Positions 17,635-26,128 of a stretch of 45,084 nt of DNA are shown in pieces. Source of the DNA: an uncultured Clostridia bacterium. Lineage in GTDB: Bacteria; Bacillota; Clostridia; Oscillospirales; Acutalibacteraceae. The notes under the pieces are model-generated. The model was not told where the DNA came from and searched no databases. It saw only the letters and a list, made by a program, of their open reading frames with translations. Numbering within the stretch: the first letter of the stretch is position 1; each line of letters starts with the position of its first letter. The stretch covers positions 1 to 45,084 of the forward strand of contig CAMMVF010000018.1 in NCBI GenBank assembly GCA_946500295.1, read 5' to 3'. Made by a program: the position numbers and the translations under genes.

Positions 17635-17671
17635 TAGCGCTATTTACTTTATTTGATTGGATTGATATAAT
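17635..17671 (+). promoter_or_regulatory. Amylase promoter with adjoining palindromic operator
   Basis: TTTACT (17643-17648), 17-base spacer, TATAAT (17666-17671). Immediately upstream is the perfect palindrome TAGCGCTA (17635-17642), whose central CG and position resemble LacI/MalR-family operators controlling starch genes. It is not a good match to the Bacillus cre consensus. The spacer 17391-17634 between this promoter and the L,D-transpeptidase shows nothing else. Confidence 0.6.
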
Positions 17672-17706
17672 AGATAAAATCACCGATAGCTTAGAGGAGG
17701 TCAATA

Positions 17707-19194
17707 ATGAAAAAACGAATTTTATCCGCTATTATGGTAAGCTTGATATTAACAGGCTTAACAGCGTGTTCATCGGAGCAATCATCTTCACAGGACGTCA
17801 GTTCAAGTTCTACTACAGAAGCTGTCGAGAGTTTAACTTCATCTGCAACTGAAAAGGCCGAGGTGGTTGAACCGGTTGGAAAGTATGAGCTGGCGGAAAA
17901 AATTGAAGATGGAGCAATCCTGCACGCATGGTGTTGGTCGTTTAATACAATAAGAGAAAATCTTGAGGATATCGCCGCCGCAGGATTTACCTCAATTCAA
18001 ACTTCACCTATAAATGAGTGTAAGGTCGGAGATGATGGAGGTATGCAGCTTCAGGATAAGGATGGTAGCGTAAATAACGGTAAGTGGTACTATCATTACC
18101 AGCCGACAAATTATATCATCGGTAATTATCAGCTTGGAACAGAAGAGGAGTTCAGGGCTTTGTGTGAGGAAGCTGAGGAGTACGGAATCAAGATAATCGT
18201 AGATGCTGTAGTAAATCATATGACAAGTGATGTGGGCGCAATCTCGGAGGATATCTATGAGGTCACCGATGAGCCTTTCCACAACTATGGCGGCATCAGC
18301 GATTACAGCAACAGAGAAGAGGTAACTCAGGGTGATCTGCTGGGACTTAAGGATCTTAACACCCAAAACGAGGATATCCAAAAGTATATTCAAAGCTATC
18401 TCAAATCCTGTGTAGAAGCAGGAGCTGACGGCTTCCGCTACGATGCAGCCAAGCATATCGAGCTTCCTGATGATCCTGAGGAATACGCATCCGACTATTG
18501 GAGCGTAATTCTTGATAACGGTGCACAGTTCCAGTACGGCGAGGTGCTGCAAGGCGGTTCAGATCGTTCAAGTGCCTACGCTGAAATGCTCAATCTCACT
18601 TCAGCTACCTACGGTCAATATATAAGAAACTCTGTTATTAACTCAAATTTGAGTGTGTCTATGTGGAAGGACTATGGTTTAAACGGAGTGAGCGAGGATA
18701 GGATAGTTACTTGGGTTGAGTCTCACGATAACTATTGCAACGATGGTACCTGGTCACAGCTTACCGAGGATGATGTAAAGCATGCATGGGCTATTATCGC
18801 TGCTCGCAGCGGAGGTACACCGCTGTTTTTCAGCAGACCCGCAGGAGCCGATATTACGGATCAGTGGGGCAACAACTTGATTGGCGCTGAGGGCAGTGAG
18901 TTTTATAAATCAACAGAGGTGGCCGAAATCAATAAATTCAGGAATCATATGATTGGCCTTGATGAGACTCTCTCAAATCCGATGGATAATGATCAGCTGG
19001 CTATGATTGAAAGAGGAGACAAAGGAGCGGTAATTGTCAGTGTTAGCAAAGAGGACGTTGTACTTGAAAATGTAAGCACTGTTCTCGCTGATGGAACTTA
19101 TACCGACAGAGTTTCCGGGGAAGAGTTTACAGTCCAGAACGGAATTATTTCGGGAGCTGTTAAAGCTGGAGCAATAGTGGTTCTATATAAGTAA
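17707..19194 (+). CDS. Extracellular GH13 alpha-amylase lipoprotein (GH13_28-like)
   Basis: A 495-residue surface lipoprotein that hydrolyses internal alpha-1,4 bonds of starch. Signal peptide and lipobox LTAC (Cys 21) precede a Ser/Thr/Glu-rich linker to about residue 58. The catalytic barrel shows all four GH13 regions: DAVVNHM (166-172), GADGFRYDAAKHIE with nucleophile Asp 246, QYGEVLQG with acid Glu 279, and WVESHDN with Asp 341. It resembles B. subtilis AmyE (GH13_28) through LLGLKDLNTQN, DAAKHIELPDD and ARSGGTPLFFSRP. A C-terminal beta domain ends the protein. There is no starch-binding module and no dockerin, so it would be membrane-tethered, not amylosome-bound. GGAGG precedes ATG 17707. 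Regulation probably involves TAGCGCTA at 17635-17642. Confidence 0.93.
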   Translation: MKKRILSAIMVSLILTGLTACSSEQSSSQDVSSSSTTEAVESLTSSATEKAEVVEPVGKYELAEKIEDGAILHAWCWSFNTIRENLEDIAAAGFTSIQTSPINECKVGDDGGMQLQDKDGSVNNGKWYYHYQPTNYIIGNYQLGTEEEFRALCEEAEEYGIKIIVDAVVNHMTSDVGAISEDIYEVTDEPFHNYGGISDYSNREEVTQGDLLGLKDLNTQNEDIQKYIQSYLKSCVEAGADGFRYDAAKHIELPDDPEEYASDYWSVILDNGAQFQYGEVLQGGSDRSSAYAEMLNLTSATYGQYIRNSVINSNLSVSMWKDYGLNGVSEDRIVTWVESHDNYCNDGTWSQLTEDDVKHAWAIIAARSGGTPLFFSRPAGADITDQWGNNLIGAEGSEFYKSTEVAEINKFRNHMIGLDETLSNPMDNDQLAMIERGDKGAVIVSVSKEDVVLENVSTVLADGTYTDRVSGEEFTVQNGIISGAVKAGAIVVLYK

Positions 19195-19209
19195 ACATTT
19201 AGTGAAAAT

Positions 19210-19241
19210 AAGGAGGTGCATTCGTGACACCTCCTTAATTT
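19210..19241. terminator. Bidirectional terminator after the amylase
   Basis: A perfect 9-bp stem AAGGAGGTG (19210-19218)/CACCTCCTT (19228-19236) is followed by AATTTA. It sits between two converging genes. Confidence 0.8.
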
Positions 19242-19249
19242 ATACTGCT

Positions 19250-19642
19250 TTATTTAAATTTTATTTTTGCGCTTCCCTTATTAACTCCGATGATTCCTCC
19301 GATAGCACCGCTGAGAAGAAGCACAGCCGATTTAACTATGAGTAAAACGCTTGGGTTCAGGCTTTCGGATATAAGTGAACAGATTAATTGAATTAGTAAA
19401 AGCGTGAATCCTGCTGCTACACCTGTGAGTATGCCGGATTTTTTTACTATTTTGCCTGATATAAATCCTCCTATGAAGCAACTGAGTCCGCTGAGTATGG
19501 TGGTTAGGGTTGATATCACTCCGAGCGGAATTTGGCCGGATTTAGTAATGATAAAGGCTGCAATTAAATATAATGCGGCGCAGGCTGCAACCGAACTCAA
19601 CCCTCCAATGATAATTCCCCTTACGCTTTTGTTAATATCCAT
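19250..19642 (-). CDS. TIGR04086 family membrane protein
   Basis: A 130-residue protein with four predicted membrane helices: GLSSVAACAALYLIAAFII, TILSGLSCFIGGFISG, GVAAGFTLLLIQLICSLI, and AVLLLSGAIGGIIGV. This pattern, with the short basic GKIVKKSG after helix two, fits the TIGR04086 family, which is common in Clostridia directly downstream of yajC; its function is unknown. AAAGGAGAG about seven bases upstream fixes the start at ATG 19642; an ORF start further upstream would include the ribosome site itself. It lies downstream of yajC on the same strand but behind a terminator, so it may be partly independent. Confidence 0.8.
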   Translation of the reverse strand: MDINKSVRGIIIGGLSSVAACAALYLIAAFIITKSGQIPLGVISTLTTILSGLSCFIGGFISGKIVKKSGILTGVAAGFTLLLIQLICSLISESLNPSVLLIVKSAVLLLSGAIGGIIGVNKGSAKIKFK

Positions 19643-19660
19643 TCCGCTCTCTCCTTTAAA

Positions 19661-19700
19661 CAAAAAAATACCTACGAATCCTTACAATTCATAGGTATTT
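19661..19700 (-). terminator. Terminator of yajC
   Basis: AAATACCTA (19666-19674) pairs perfectly with TAGGTATTT (19692-19700). The minus strand continues as a run of seven T. Confidence 0.75.
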
Positions 19701-19735
19701 GTAAACTTATAAAAATATTACTGCTATTATTGCTC

Positions 19736-20218
19736 TCAGCTTTTCTTTTCTTCACTATCAGCGTCAGCTTTTTTTCTTCTGCCGAACAGTCCCTTTTTCT
19801 CTGTCTGCTCTGTTTTGGCAGGCTCGTCCTTTATGGTGTCAACTGTTGAAATCGCCCAGCGCTTAAACTGAATCTTGCACTTGTCAGCGCCTGTTTCCAA
19901 AACAAAGGAGTCTGTTTCCTCCTTGATGCTTACTACCCTGCCGACGATTCCACCGATGGTTGTAACCTCGTCGCCGATCTCAAGGTTGTTGCGCATCTCC
20001 TGCTCCTGCTTTTTCCTTTTTGAGTTTGGCCTTATCATGAAAAAGTAGAATGCTGCGAATACTGCCGCCCAAAGCAGAATCATTCCCCACATTCCAAAGC
20101 CGGATTCGGCTCCTGAAGCGTTGGAGCTTCCCGATTGGGTAGTTGTGGCAGCGCATGAGCACAGTGTCATCATAGCTACCGCAGCTATTGCTGAAATCTT
20201 AAATAGCTTTTTCTTCAA
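19736..20218 (-). CDS. yajC: Preprotein translocase subunit YajC with lipoprotein-like N-terminus
   Basis: A 160-residue YajC, the small membrane partner of SecDF in the Sec translocon. The membrane helix GMILLWAAVFAAFYFFMIRP (about 46-65) and the following basic RPNSKRKKQEQEMRNNLEIGDEVTTIGGIVGRVVSI are the family core. A charged tail of about 40 residues ends in KKGLFGRRKK. Unusually, 45 residues precede the helix, and they look like a lipoprotein signal peptide with a possible lipobox LCSC (Cys 22) and a Ser/Thr/Gly linker. The start is TTG 20218, ten bases after AAAGGA. It has its own promoter (20262-20290) behind the hairpin repeat that separates it from tgt. Confidence 0.92.
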   Translation of the reverse strand: MKKKLFKISAIAAVAMMTLCSCAATTTQSGSSNASGAESGFGMWGMILLWAAVFAAFYFFMIRPNSKRKKQEQEMRNNLEIGDEVTTIGGIVGRVVSIKEETDSFVLETGADKCKIQFKRWAISTVDTIKDEPAKTEQTEKKGLFGRRKKADADSEEKKS

Positions 20219-20261
20219 AATAAATCAATCCTTTCATTTTATGAAAACAATATCGCTACAA

Positions 20262-20290
20262 ATTATACCAATTTTGAGCTTATCTTTCAA
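20262..20290 (-). promoter_or_regulatory. Promoter of yajC
   Basis: On the minus strand TTGAAA (20285-20290), 17-base spacer, TATAAT (20262-20267). It starts transcription between the repeat and yajC, so yajC does not depend on read-through from queA-tgt. Confidence 0.8.
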
Positions 20291-20341
20291 TAGCGTATCT
20301 AAAGATTATAAAAAAATTTACAAAAGCATAGTCTAGGTAAA

Positions 20342-20512
20342 GGTTTAAATCTTCGCCCGCGTGACAAGCTCGTTTGATCACGCCCGCGACGATTGCAACC
20401 GTCGCCAGGGAGTCTTGCTCCTCAGGGTTTTGGTGGGGATTATAATTCCCACACCGAAAGGCTGAATGACCCCGCCGCCTACAGAGGCGGGGGTCATCGG
20501 CGACTTGGTTAT
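20342..20512 (-). repeat. Modular hairpin repeat, copy B (after tgt), longest copy
   Basis: Read on the minus strand, it begins ATAACCAAGTCGCCGATG inside the tgt stop codon. It runs through four hairpins: CCCCCGCCTC/GGCGGCGGGG, a TATAATCCCC block, GGAGCAAGACTCC, and a cluster around GACGG/CGTCGC. It ends with GGCGTGATC ... GGCGAAGATTTAAA. Copies A (14459) and C (34976) are shortened versions with whole hairpins missing. It contains no ORF. Confidence 0.78.
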
Positions 20513-21639
20513 ATTCTGTTACCGTATTTTTCCACGCCTTGCCTGTAATACTGTTCGAAGTTTCCGTTGTCAAGACTCTCACGTATTTCTTTGAGCAGGT
20601 TATTATAGAAGTAGAGGTTGTGCATCACGGCCAAACGCATTCCAAGCATCTCTTCGCTTTTGAATAAGTGACGGATATAAGCTCTGTCAAAGCTTTGGCA
20701 AACAGGGCAGGAACATTCTGTATCGAGCGGCTGAGTGTCTAAGGCGTATTTTGCATTTTTGATATTTCTGATTCCCTGTTTAGTAAATATCTGTCCGTGG
20801 CGTGCATTGCGGCTTGGCATTACACAATCAAACATATCAATTCCACGGTGAACAGCTTCAAGTATATTAACGGGCGTTCCAACGCCCATAAGATATCTCG
20901 GCTTATTCTTTGGCATGAACTCTGTTACTACGTCAAGAATATGATACATCTCTTCAGCAGTTTCGCCAACTGCCAGTCCGCCGACTGCGTAGCCGGGCAA
21001 ATCAAGCTCGGCGATTTGTTTCATGTGTTCAGTTCTCAGGTCGTCATAGGTACCGCCCTGGTTTATACCAAAGAGCATTTGCTGAGGATTAATTGTATCT
21101 TCAAGTGAGTTTAGACGCTCAAGTTCAATTTTACAGCGATGAAGCCATCTTGTCGTGCGTTCAATGCTCTGCTTTGTATAATCGTATGGAGAGGGGTTTT
21201 CAATACATTCGTCAAAAGCCATTGCAATAGTTGAACCGAGGTTTGACTGTATTTGCATACTTGCTTCGGGACTCATAAAAATTTTTCTGCCGTCAATATG
21301 CGAGTTAAAATATACTCCCTCCTCCCTGATGTTTCGAAGCTTCGCAAGTGAAAAAACCTGGAATCCTCCGCTATCCGTAAGTACAGGACCATCCCAGCGA
21401 GTAAAAGCTCTTATACCGCCGAGTTGCTTTACAACCTCATCAGTTGGGCGCAAATGCAGGTGGTAGGTATTGCAAAGCTCTACCTGACAGCCCAGTTGTT
21501 TTAGGTCAAGAGCAGACACAGCGCCTTTGATTGCTCCGCAAGTTGCAACATTCATAAAAAACGGCGTTTCTATTGTTCCGTGGGGAGTTTTAAACACACC
21601 CCGACGGGCGGCTCCCTCGGTTTTTGTTATGTTAAACAT
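20509..21639 (-). CDS. tgt: Queuine/preQ1 tRNA-guanine transglycosylase
   Basis: The 376-residue bacterial Tgt exchanges guanine 34 of Asp, Asn, His and Tyr tRNAs for preQ1 in queuosine synthesis. Signatures: TDSGGFQVFSLAKLR (active-site Asp and substrate pocket), MAFDECIENPSPYDY, GGLAVGET, FDCVMPSRNARHGQIFT (nucleophilic Asp), and the zinc site CSCPVCQSFDRAYIRHLF with the later His of VMHNLYFYN. GGAGG lies seven bases upstream of ATG 21639; a longer reading frame would extend into the end of queA without a ribosome site. It follows queA with a 10-base gap, in the same operon. The stop codon is formed by the first bases of repeat copy B. Confidence 0.97.
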   Translation of the reverse strand: MFNITKTEGAARRGVFKTPHGTIETPFFMNVATCGAIKGAVSALDLKQLGCQVELCNTYHLHLRPTDEVVKQLGGIRAFTRWDGPVLTDSGGFQVFSLAKLRNIREEGVYFNSHIDGRKIFMSPEASMQIQSNLGSTIAMAFDECIENPSPYDYTKQSIERTTRWLHRCKIELERLNSLEDTINPQQMLFGINQGGTYDDLRTEHMKQIAELDLPGYAVGGLAVGETAEEMYHILDVVTEFMPKNKPRYLMGVGTPVNILEAVHRGIDMFDCVMPSRNARHGQIFTKQGIRNIKNAKYALDTQPLDTECSCPVCQSFDRAYIRHLFKSEEMLGMRLAVMHNLYFYNNLLKEIRESLDNGNFEQYYRQGVEKYGNRI

Positions 21640-21649
21640 ATTTCCTCCA

Positions 21650-22681
21650 TTATCTGATAAACATAGCGTCGCCAAATGAGAAAAAGCGATATTTTTCCTC
21701 TACGGCGATTTTATATGCGTTCATCGTATTTTCATACCCTGCAAAGGCTGAAACAAGCATAATAAGTGTGCTCTCAGGCAAATGAAAATTGGTAATGAGT
21801 CCGTCAAGCACCTTAAAATCATATCCCGGATATATAAAGATATCAGTGCTTCCCACATATGGTACGACCCGTCCTTCGTTTTGAGAAGCGCAGGCTTCCA
21901 GGGAACGACAGCTTGTGGTGCCTACCGCTATCACCCTTCCTCCGTTTGCCTTGGTCTGTTCAATCAGCTTTGCCGTAACCGGAGAGATTTCATAGTGTTC
22001 ACTGTGCATTTTGTGCTCGGTGATTTCTTCTGCTTTTACCGGGCGGAATGTACCCAGTCCGACGTGAAGAGTGACATATCCTAGCTTTACTCCCTTATCC
22101 TTGAGCTTTTTCATAAGCTCCTTTGTAAAGTGAAGTCCTGCGGTGGGTGCAGCAGCAGAGCCTAATTCTCTGCTGTAAACTGTCTGGTATCTTTCCTTGT
22201 CTTTTAGTTCTTCTGTGATGTAAGGGGGAAGGGGCATTTTTCCGACTTTTTCTAAAGAGGAAAAAAAGCCGTCCTCTCCGTATTTAAATTTAACAAGGCG
22301 ATTACCATCGTTTGTGATTCCCACTACTTCTCCGCTCATTATTCCGTCGCCAAAGGTGAAAACCGAGCCTGCCTTTGCTTTTTTCCCCGGGCCAGCAAGA
22401 CATTCCCATATATTGTTTTCAATTTGTTTTAATAGCAAAAACTCGATGTGAGCTCCGGTTTTTTCTTTAATTCCATAAATTCTTGCAGGCAGAACCCTTG
22501 AATCGTTTAGTATGAGACAATCCCCGCTTTGAAGCTCATCAAAAATATTGTAAAAATGCTTATGTGTAATTTTGCCGCTGCTTCTGTCAAGAATCATCAG
22601 TCTGGAGCTGTCTCTCGGCTCGACAGGTGTTTGAGCTATAAGCTCTTTCGGCAAATCATAATAAAAATCCTTAGTTTTCAT
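21650..22681 (-). CDS. queA: S-adenosylmethionine:tRNA ribosyltransferase-isomerase
   Basis: The 343-residue QueA transfers and isomerises the ribose of SAM onto preQ1 in tRNA, the step after Tgt. Typical blocks are [24 protein letters not shown] at the N-terminus, [20 protein letters not shown], the core [45 protein letters not shown], and [19 protein letters not shown] near the end. AAAGGA lies eight bases before ATG 22681; a longer in-frame extension upstream runs across the promoter and is not used. It is the first gene of queA-tgt, divergent from asd. Confidence 0.97.
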   Translation of the reverse strand: MKTKDFYYDLPKELIAQTPVEPRDSSRLMILDRSSGKITHKHFYNIFDELQSGDCLILNDSRVLPARIYGIKEKTGAHIEFLLLKQIENNIWECLAGPGKKAKAGSVFTFGDGIMSGEVVGITNDGNRLVKFKYGEDGFFSSLEKVGKMPLPPYITEELKDKERYQTVYSRELGSAAAPTAGLHFTKELMKKLKDKGVKLGYVTLHVGLGTFRPVKAEEITEHKMHSEHYEISPVTAKLIEQTKANGGRVIAVGTTSCRSLEACASQNEGRVVPYVGSTDIFIYPGYDFKVLDGLITNFHLPESTLIMLVSAFAGYENTMNAYKIAVEEKYRFFSFGDAMFIR

Positions 22682-22711
22682 AGAAATTCCTTTCAAACTT
22701 TCTCTAAAAAA

Positions 22712-22764
22712 TTGACAACCTACCACAGCATATGGTATATTATGAAATAAAGAGATTTTGTAAA
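22712..22764. promoter_or_regulatory. Overlapping divergent promoters of asd and queA
   Basis: On the plus strand TTGACA (22712-22717), 18-base spacer, TATATT (22736-22741) points to asd. On the minus strand TTTACA (22759-22764), 16-base spacer, TAATAT (22737-22742) points to queA. The two -10 boxes share five bases, so polymerase can probably occupy only one promoter at a time. Confidence 0.6.
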
Positions 22765-22871
22765 GAGGGCGTATTTTTGCCCGCTTCAACTATTATATTT
22801 TATTTTTATCTTGTTGACAACTTATTTTTTGACAAGTTTTGATACGAGGATGATTAGGAGGACATATTTAA

Positions 22872-23948
22872 ATGAAGAAGTACAAGGTAGGTATTATCGG
22901 CGCAACTGGAATGGTTGGACAACGTTTTTCTCTTTTACTTGCAGATCACCCGTGGTTTGAGGTTACTACCTTGGCCGCAAGTGCACGCAGCGCAGGTAAA
23001 ACATATGAAGAGGCGGTGGGAAAGCGCTGGGCTATGACAGCGCCAATTCCTCAGAAGCTTAAGGATATGAAAGTTTTAGATGCTTCAAACGTAGAGCAGG
23101 TAGCGTCAGACGTTGACTTTGTATTCTGTGCTGTAGATATGAAAAAAGATGAAATCAGAGCCTTGGAGGAGCGCTACGCCAAAGCCGAGTGCCCGGTTAT
23201 TTCAAATAACAGCGCTCACAGAGGAACTCCCGATGTACCGATGATTATTCCGGAAATCAATGCGGATCATGCGAAGATAATTCCGGCTCAGAGAAAGCGT
23301 TTGGGTACAAAGCGCGGCTTTATCGCTGTAAAGTCCAACTGTTCTCTCCAAAGCTATGTTCCTGCTGTTCACCCGTTGATGGATTTAGGTGTGACAAAGG
23401 TGTTGGCTTGCACATATCAGGCTATTTCCGGAGCAGGTAAGACCTTTGAGACCTTTCCTGAAATAGTAGATAATATTATTCCCTATATTGGCGGAGAAGA
23501 AGAAAAAAGCGAGCAGGAGCCGCTGAAGATTTGGGGCAAGATTGAGGGCGAGCAAATTGTCAATACAAACACTCCGTCTATCACCTCTCAGTGCTTACGC
23601 GTGCCGATAAGTGACGGTCACACAGCTGCTGTATTTGTAAGCTTTAACAAGGAGTGTTCGCTTGATGAGATTATCTCAAGATGGGAAAACTACAAGGGCA
23701 GGGCGCAGGAGCTAAATCTCCCCAGTGCGCCTAAGCAGTTCCTTCACTACTTCACAGAGCCCGACAGACCGCAGATTAAGTCTGAAAGAAATCTCGAAAA
23801 CGGTATGGCGGTTTCTATAGGCAGGCTCAGGGAAGATACCCAATATACAATTAAATTCGTTTGTATGTCTCACAATACACTCAGGGGAGCTGCCGGTGGC
23901 GCTGTATTAATGGCAGAGCTTCTGTGTGCCGAGGGATATATGGACTGA
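22872..23948 (+). CDS. asd: Aspartate-semialdehyde dehydrogenase, archaeal/fungal-type
   Basis: The 358-residue enzyme reduces aspartyl phosphate to aspartate semialdehyde, the branch point to lysine/DAP, threonine and methionine. The NADP motif GATGMVGQRF is at residues 10-19. The nucleophilic Cys lies in VKSNCSLQSYVPA, followed by CTYQAISGAGK. The substrate-binding basic residues are in LRVPISDGHTAAV. The length, SSNAS-type SNNSAHRGTPDVPMIIPEIN block and NCSLQ (not NCTT) fit the archaeal/fungal branch found in many Clostridia. AGGAGG precedes ATG 22872. It leads the asd-dapA-dapB-ACT operon. A 120-base leader contains one small hairpin (GGGC/GCCC, 22767-22782); I see no lysine riboswitch. 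Confidence 0.95.
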   Translation: MKKYKVGIIGATGMVGQRFSLLLADHPWFEVTTLAASARSAGKTYEEAVGKRWAMTAPIPQKLKDMKVLDASNVEQVASDVDFVFCAVDMKKDEIRALEERYAKAECPVISNNSAHRGTPDVPMIIPEINADHAKIIPAQRKRLGTKRGFIAVKSNCSLQSYVPAVHPLMDLGVTKVLACTYQAISGAGKTFETFPEIVDNIIPYIGGEEEKSEQEPLKIWGKIEGEQIVNTNTPSITSQCLRVPISDGHTAAVFVSFNKECSLDEIISRWENYKGRAQELNLPSAPKQFLHYFTEPDRPQIKSERNLENGMAVSIGRLREDTQYTIKFVCMSHNTLRGAAGGAVLMAELLCAEGYMD

Positions 23949-23974
23949 TAACATATTGAACGGAGGCAAAATCC

Positions 23975-24865
23975 ATGAAGACGACAATTTTTACCGGCAG
24001 CGGCGTGGCGCTTGTCACTCCTATGCACTCCGACGGCTCCGTTAATTATGAAGAGCTTGGGAGGATTCTGGAATTCCAAATAAGCAACGGTACTGACGCA
24101 ATTATAACCTGCGGTACAACTGGTGAATCGGCAGTTCTTGATCACAAGGAGCACTGTGAGGTAATCTCCTATACTGTAGAAAAGGTTGCCGGCAGGTGTC
24201 CGGTAATTGCCGGTACAGGCAGTAATGACACAAAATACGCTGTTGAGCTTACAAAGACGGCAAAGCAGCTCGGGGTCGATGCTGTTTTATCAGTCACACC
24301 ATATTATAATAAAGCGTCGCAAAACGGTCTAATAAAGCATTTTACTTTAATTGCCGACAGCGCGGACATTCCGATGATTCTGTACAATGTACCTTCTCGT
24401 ACCGGCTGTCGAATCCAGCTTGATACCTATAAGCAGCTTGCAAAGCACCAAAATATTGTGGCTACTAAGGAAGCTACGGAGGACGTAGGTTTTGCAGCTC
24501 AGATTCTTGCGGAGTGCGGTGATGAGCTTGATGTTTATTCGGGCTGTGACGACCTGACTGTGCCGCTGATGAGCTTGGGAGTAAAGGGAGTTATCTCTGT
24601 ATTTGCCAATGTTATGCCCAAGGAGTCTCACCAAATATGTGAGTATATGCTTAAAGGAGAAACAGCTAAGGCAGCTCAGCTCCACCTTAAGTATCTGAAG
24701 CTGATGAATGCACTGTTCTGTGATGTAAACCCGATCCCGGTAAAGGAAGCCATGAATATCATAGGCTTTGACTGCGGTGAATGCAGACTTCCGCTGTGTT
24801 CTATGACAGAGGATAAAATTAAGGCTCTGCGCGAGGTTTTAATCAGCTGCGGAGCGGTAAAATAA
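23975..24865 (+). CDS. dapA: 4-hydroxy-tetrahydrodipicolinate synthase
   Basis: The 296-residue DapA condenses pyruvate with aspartate semialdehyde. The TIM-barrel motifs are standard: GSGVALVTPM, CGTTGESAVLDHKEH (substrate Thr), SVTPYYNKASQNGLIKHF with the proton-relay Tyr, LYNVPSRTGC with the second Tyr, and the Schiff-base Lys in IVATKEATED. The feedback-relevant residues cannot be judged by eye. GGAGG lies before ATG 23975, 26 bases after asd. It is the second gene of the operon that supplies DAP for peptidoglycan, lysine, and, in sporeformers, dipicolinate. Confidence 0.97.
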   Translation: MKTTIFTGSGVALVTPMHSDGSVNYEELGRILEFQISNGTDAIITCGTTGESAVLDHKEHCEVISYTVEKVAGRCPVIAGTGSNDTKYAVELTKTAKQLGVDAVLSVTPYYNKASQNGLIKHFTLIADSADIPMILYNVPSRTGCRIQLDTYKQLAKHQNIVATKEATEDVGFAAQILAECGDELDVYSGCDDLTVPLMSLGVKGVISVFANVMPKESHQICEYMLKGETAKAAQLHLKYLKLMNALFCDVNPIPVKEAMNIIGFDCGECRLPLCSMTEDKIKALREVLISCGAVK

Positions 24866-24897
24866 GGAATATTAAGCATAATAAGGAAGATAAGGAT

Positions 24898-25659
24898 ATG
24901 ACGAAGATAATTCTTTGCGGCTGCAATGGGAAAATGGGTCAGGCAATAGTGAAGGCTGTTTCCGAGAGAGATGACTGCTCTATTGCTGCCGGAGTTGACC
25001 TGATAACAAACTGCGGATATGATTTTCCGGTGTTTGATGATTTTTCTAAGATCAACGTAGAAGCTGACGTTATAATTGACTTTTCAAATCCCGCTTTGTT
25101 GGGCGCACTTTTAAAATACGCTTTGGACAACAAAAAAAACGCTGTTTTGTGTACCACAGGCTATACTGACGAGCAGATAGCCAGTATTGATAAGGCCTCA
25201 GAGCAGATTGGAATTTTCCGTTCGGGCAATATGTCGATCGGCATCAATTTGCTCATTGACCTTGTAAAGAAGGCTGAGACGGTTTTGGGAGCCGGATTTG
25301 ACATTGAGATTATTGAAAAGCACCATAACCAAAAGCTCGATGCACCCAGCGGTACGGCGTTGATGATAGCAGACGGTATTTCTGAAGCAATGGAGAGAAA
25401 ACCCCAGTACGTATATGACCGTCATGCCTACAGAAAAAAACGTGACAAAAATGAGATAGGTATTCACTCGGTCAGAGGAGGTACTATAGTAGGTGAGCAC
25501 GAGGTAATCTTCGCAGGGCATGATGAAGTTATTACAATCAAACATCAGGCTCAGTCTAAGGAGGTTTTTGCTATCGGCTCTATTGATGCCGCTGTGTTTA
25601 TGAAAGATGCTCAGGCGGGAGCATACGATATGACAGACTTGGTTAAGGCCAAGAAATAA
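24898..25659 (+). CDS. dapB: 4-hydroxy-tetrahydrodipicolinate reductase
   Basis: The 253-residue DapB reduces the DapA product with NAD(P)H. The dinucleotide motif GCNGKMGQAI lies at residues 8-17. FSNPALLGALLKYA, CTTGYTDEQI and GNMSIGINLL cover the cofactor domain. The catalytic signature EKHHNQKLDAPSGTALMIAD carries the conserved His and Lys. The C-terminus GEHEVIFAGHDEVITIKHQAQSKEVFA is normal. AAGGAAGATAAGGAT precedes ATG 24898. It is the third gene of the operon, eleven bases ahead of the ACT gene. Confidence 0.97.
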   Translation: MTKIILCGCNGKMGQAIVKAVSERDDCSIAAGVDLITNCGYDFPVFDDFSKINVEADVIIDFSNPALLGALLKYALDNKKNAVLCTTGYTDEQIASIDKASEQIGIFRSGNMSIGINLLIDLVKKAETVLGAGFDIEIIEKHHNQKLDAPSGTALMIADGISEAMERKPQYVYDRHAYRKKRDKNEIGIHSVRGGTIVGEHEVIFAGHDEVITIKHQAQSKEVFAIGSIDAAVFMKDAQAGAYDMTDLVKAKK

Positions 25660-25670
25660 GGAGGATACGC

Positions 25671-26123
25671 ATGGATCCGAAAATTATTGTTACAGAAAAC
25701 ATAACGCTGGTTTCCCTTCATGATGTCTCTGCCGGTATGTCGCATATTGCCGGAATTTTTGAAAAGATAGCTGATATGGGAGTAGATGTAAACATTATTT
25801 CAATTTCACCGATACAGAGCGACCTTACAAGTTTGACTTTTACAATCAACGATGAGGATACTGTTAAGTTGCTCCAGTTTGTAAAGTCGTTTTCGGGCGA
25901 TGTAAAGCCGGTGGTCAGTTCAGGTAATTATATTATCTCAGTAATAGACGAGAATATGGAAAACCACCCGGGCTTTGCTTCCAAAATTTTTCGAGCGCTT
26001 GCAGAATCGGATGTTGATGTGTGCACAATAGCTACGTCAGAGATTCAGATTTCAATGCTGGTTACCGAAGCAGATTTCAACTCTGCATATGAATCTATAA
26101 CTAATTGTTTAAATAATATCTAA
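25671..26123 (+). CDS. Stand-alone tandem ACT-domain protein
   Basis: A 150-residue protein made only of two ACT domains (about 8-73 and 82-148), resembling the C-terminal regulatory part of aspartate kinase (VSLHDVSAGMSHIAGIFEKIADMGVDVNIIS, then FRALAESDVDVCTIATSEIQISMLV). No kinase domain is attached. AAGGAGG precedes ATG 25671. Its place as last gene of asd-dapA-dapB suggests it senses lysine, threonine or another end product and acts on an aspartate kinase encoded elsewhere, or on a partner in this pathway. That role is inference. Followed by a hairpin at 26129-26166. Confidence 0.8.
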   Translation: MDPKIIVTENITLVSLHDVSAGMSHIAGIFEKIADMGVDVNIISISPIQSDLTSLTFTINDEDTVKLLQFVKSFSGDVKPVVSSGNYIISVIDENMENHPGFASKIFRALAESDVDVCTIATSEIQISMLVTEADFNSAYESITNCLNNI

Positions 26124-26128
26124 GCTAC

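Noticed and set aside
17628-17650. Bacillus-type cre site upstream of the amylase
   Set aside because: Aligned on the central CG it misses several fixed positions of the consensus; only the TAGCGCTA palindrome is claimed.
22750-22871. Lysine riboswitch in the asd leader
   Set aside because: The leader is about 120 bases and AT-rich with one weak hairpin; a lysine riboswitch needs about 170 structured bases.
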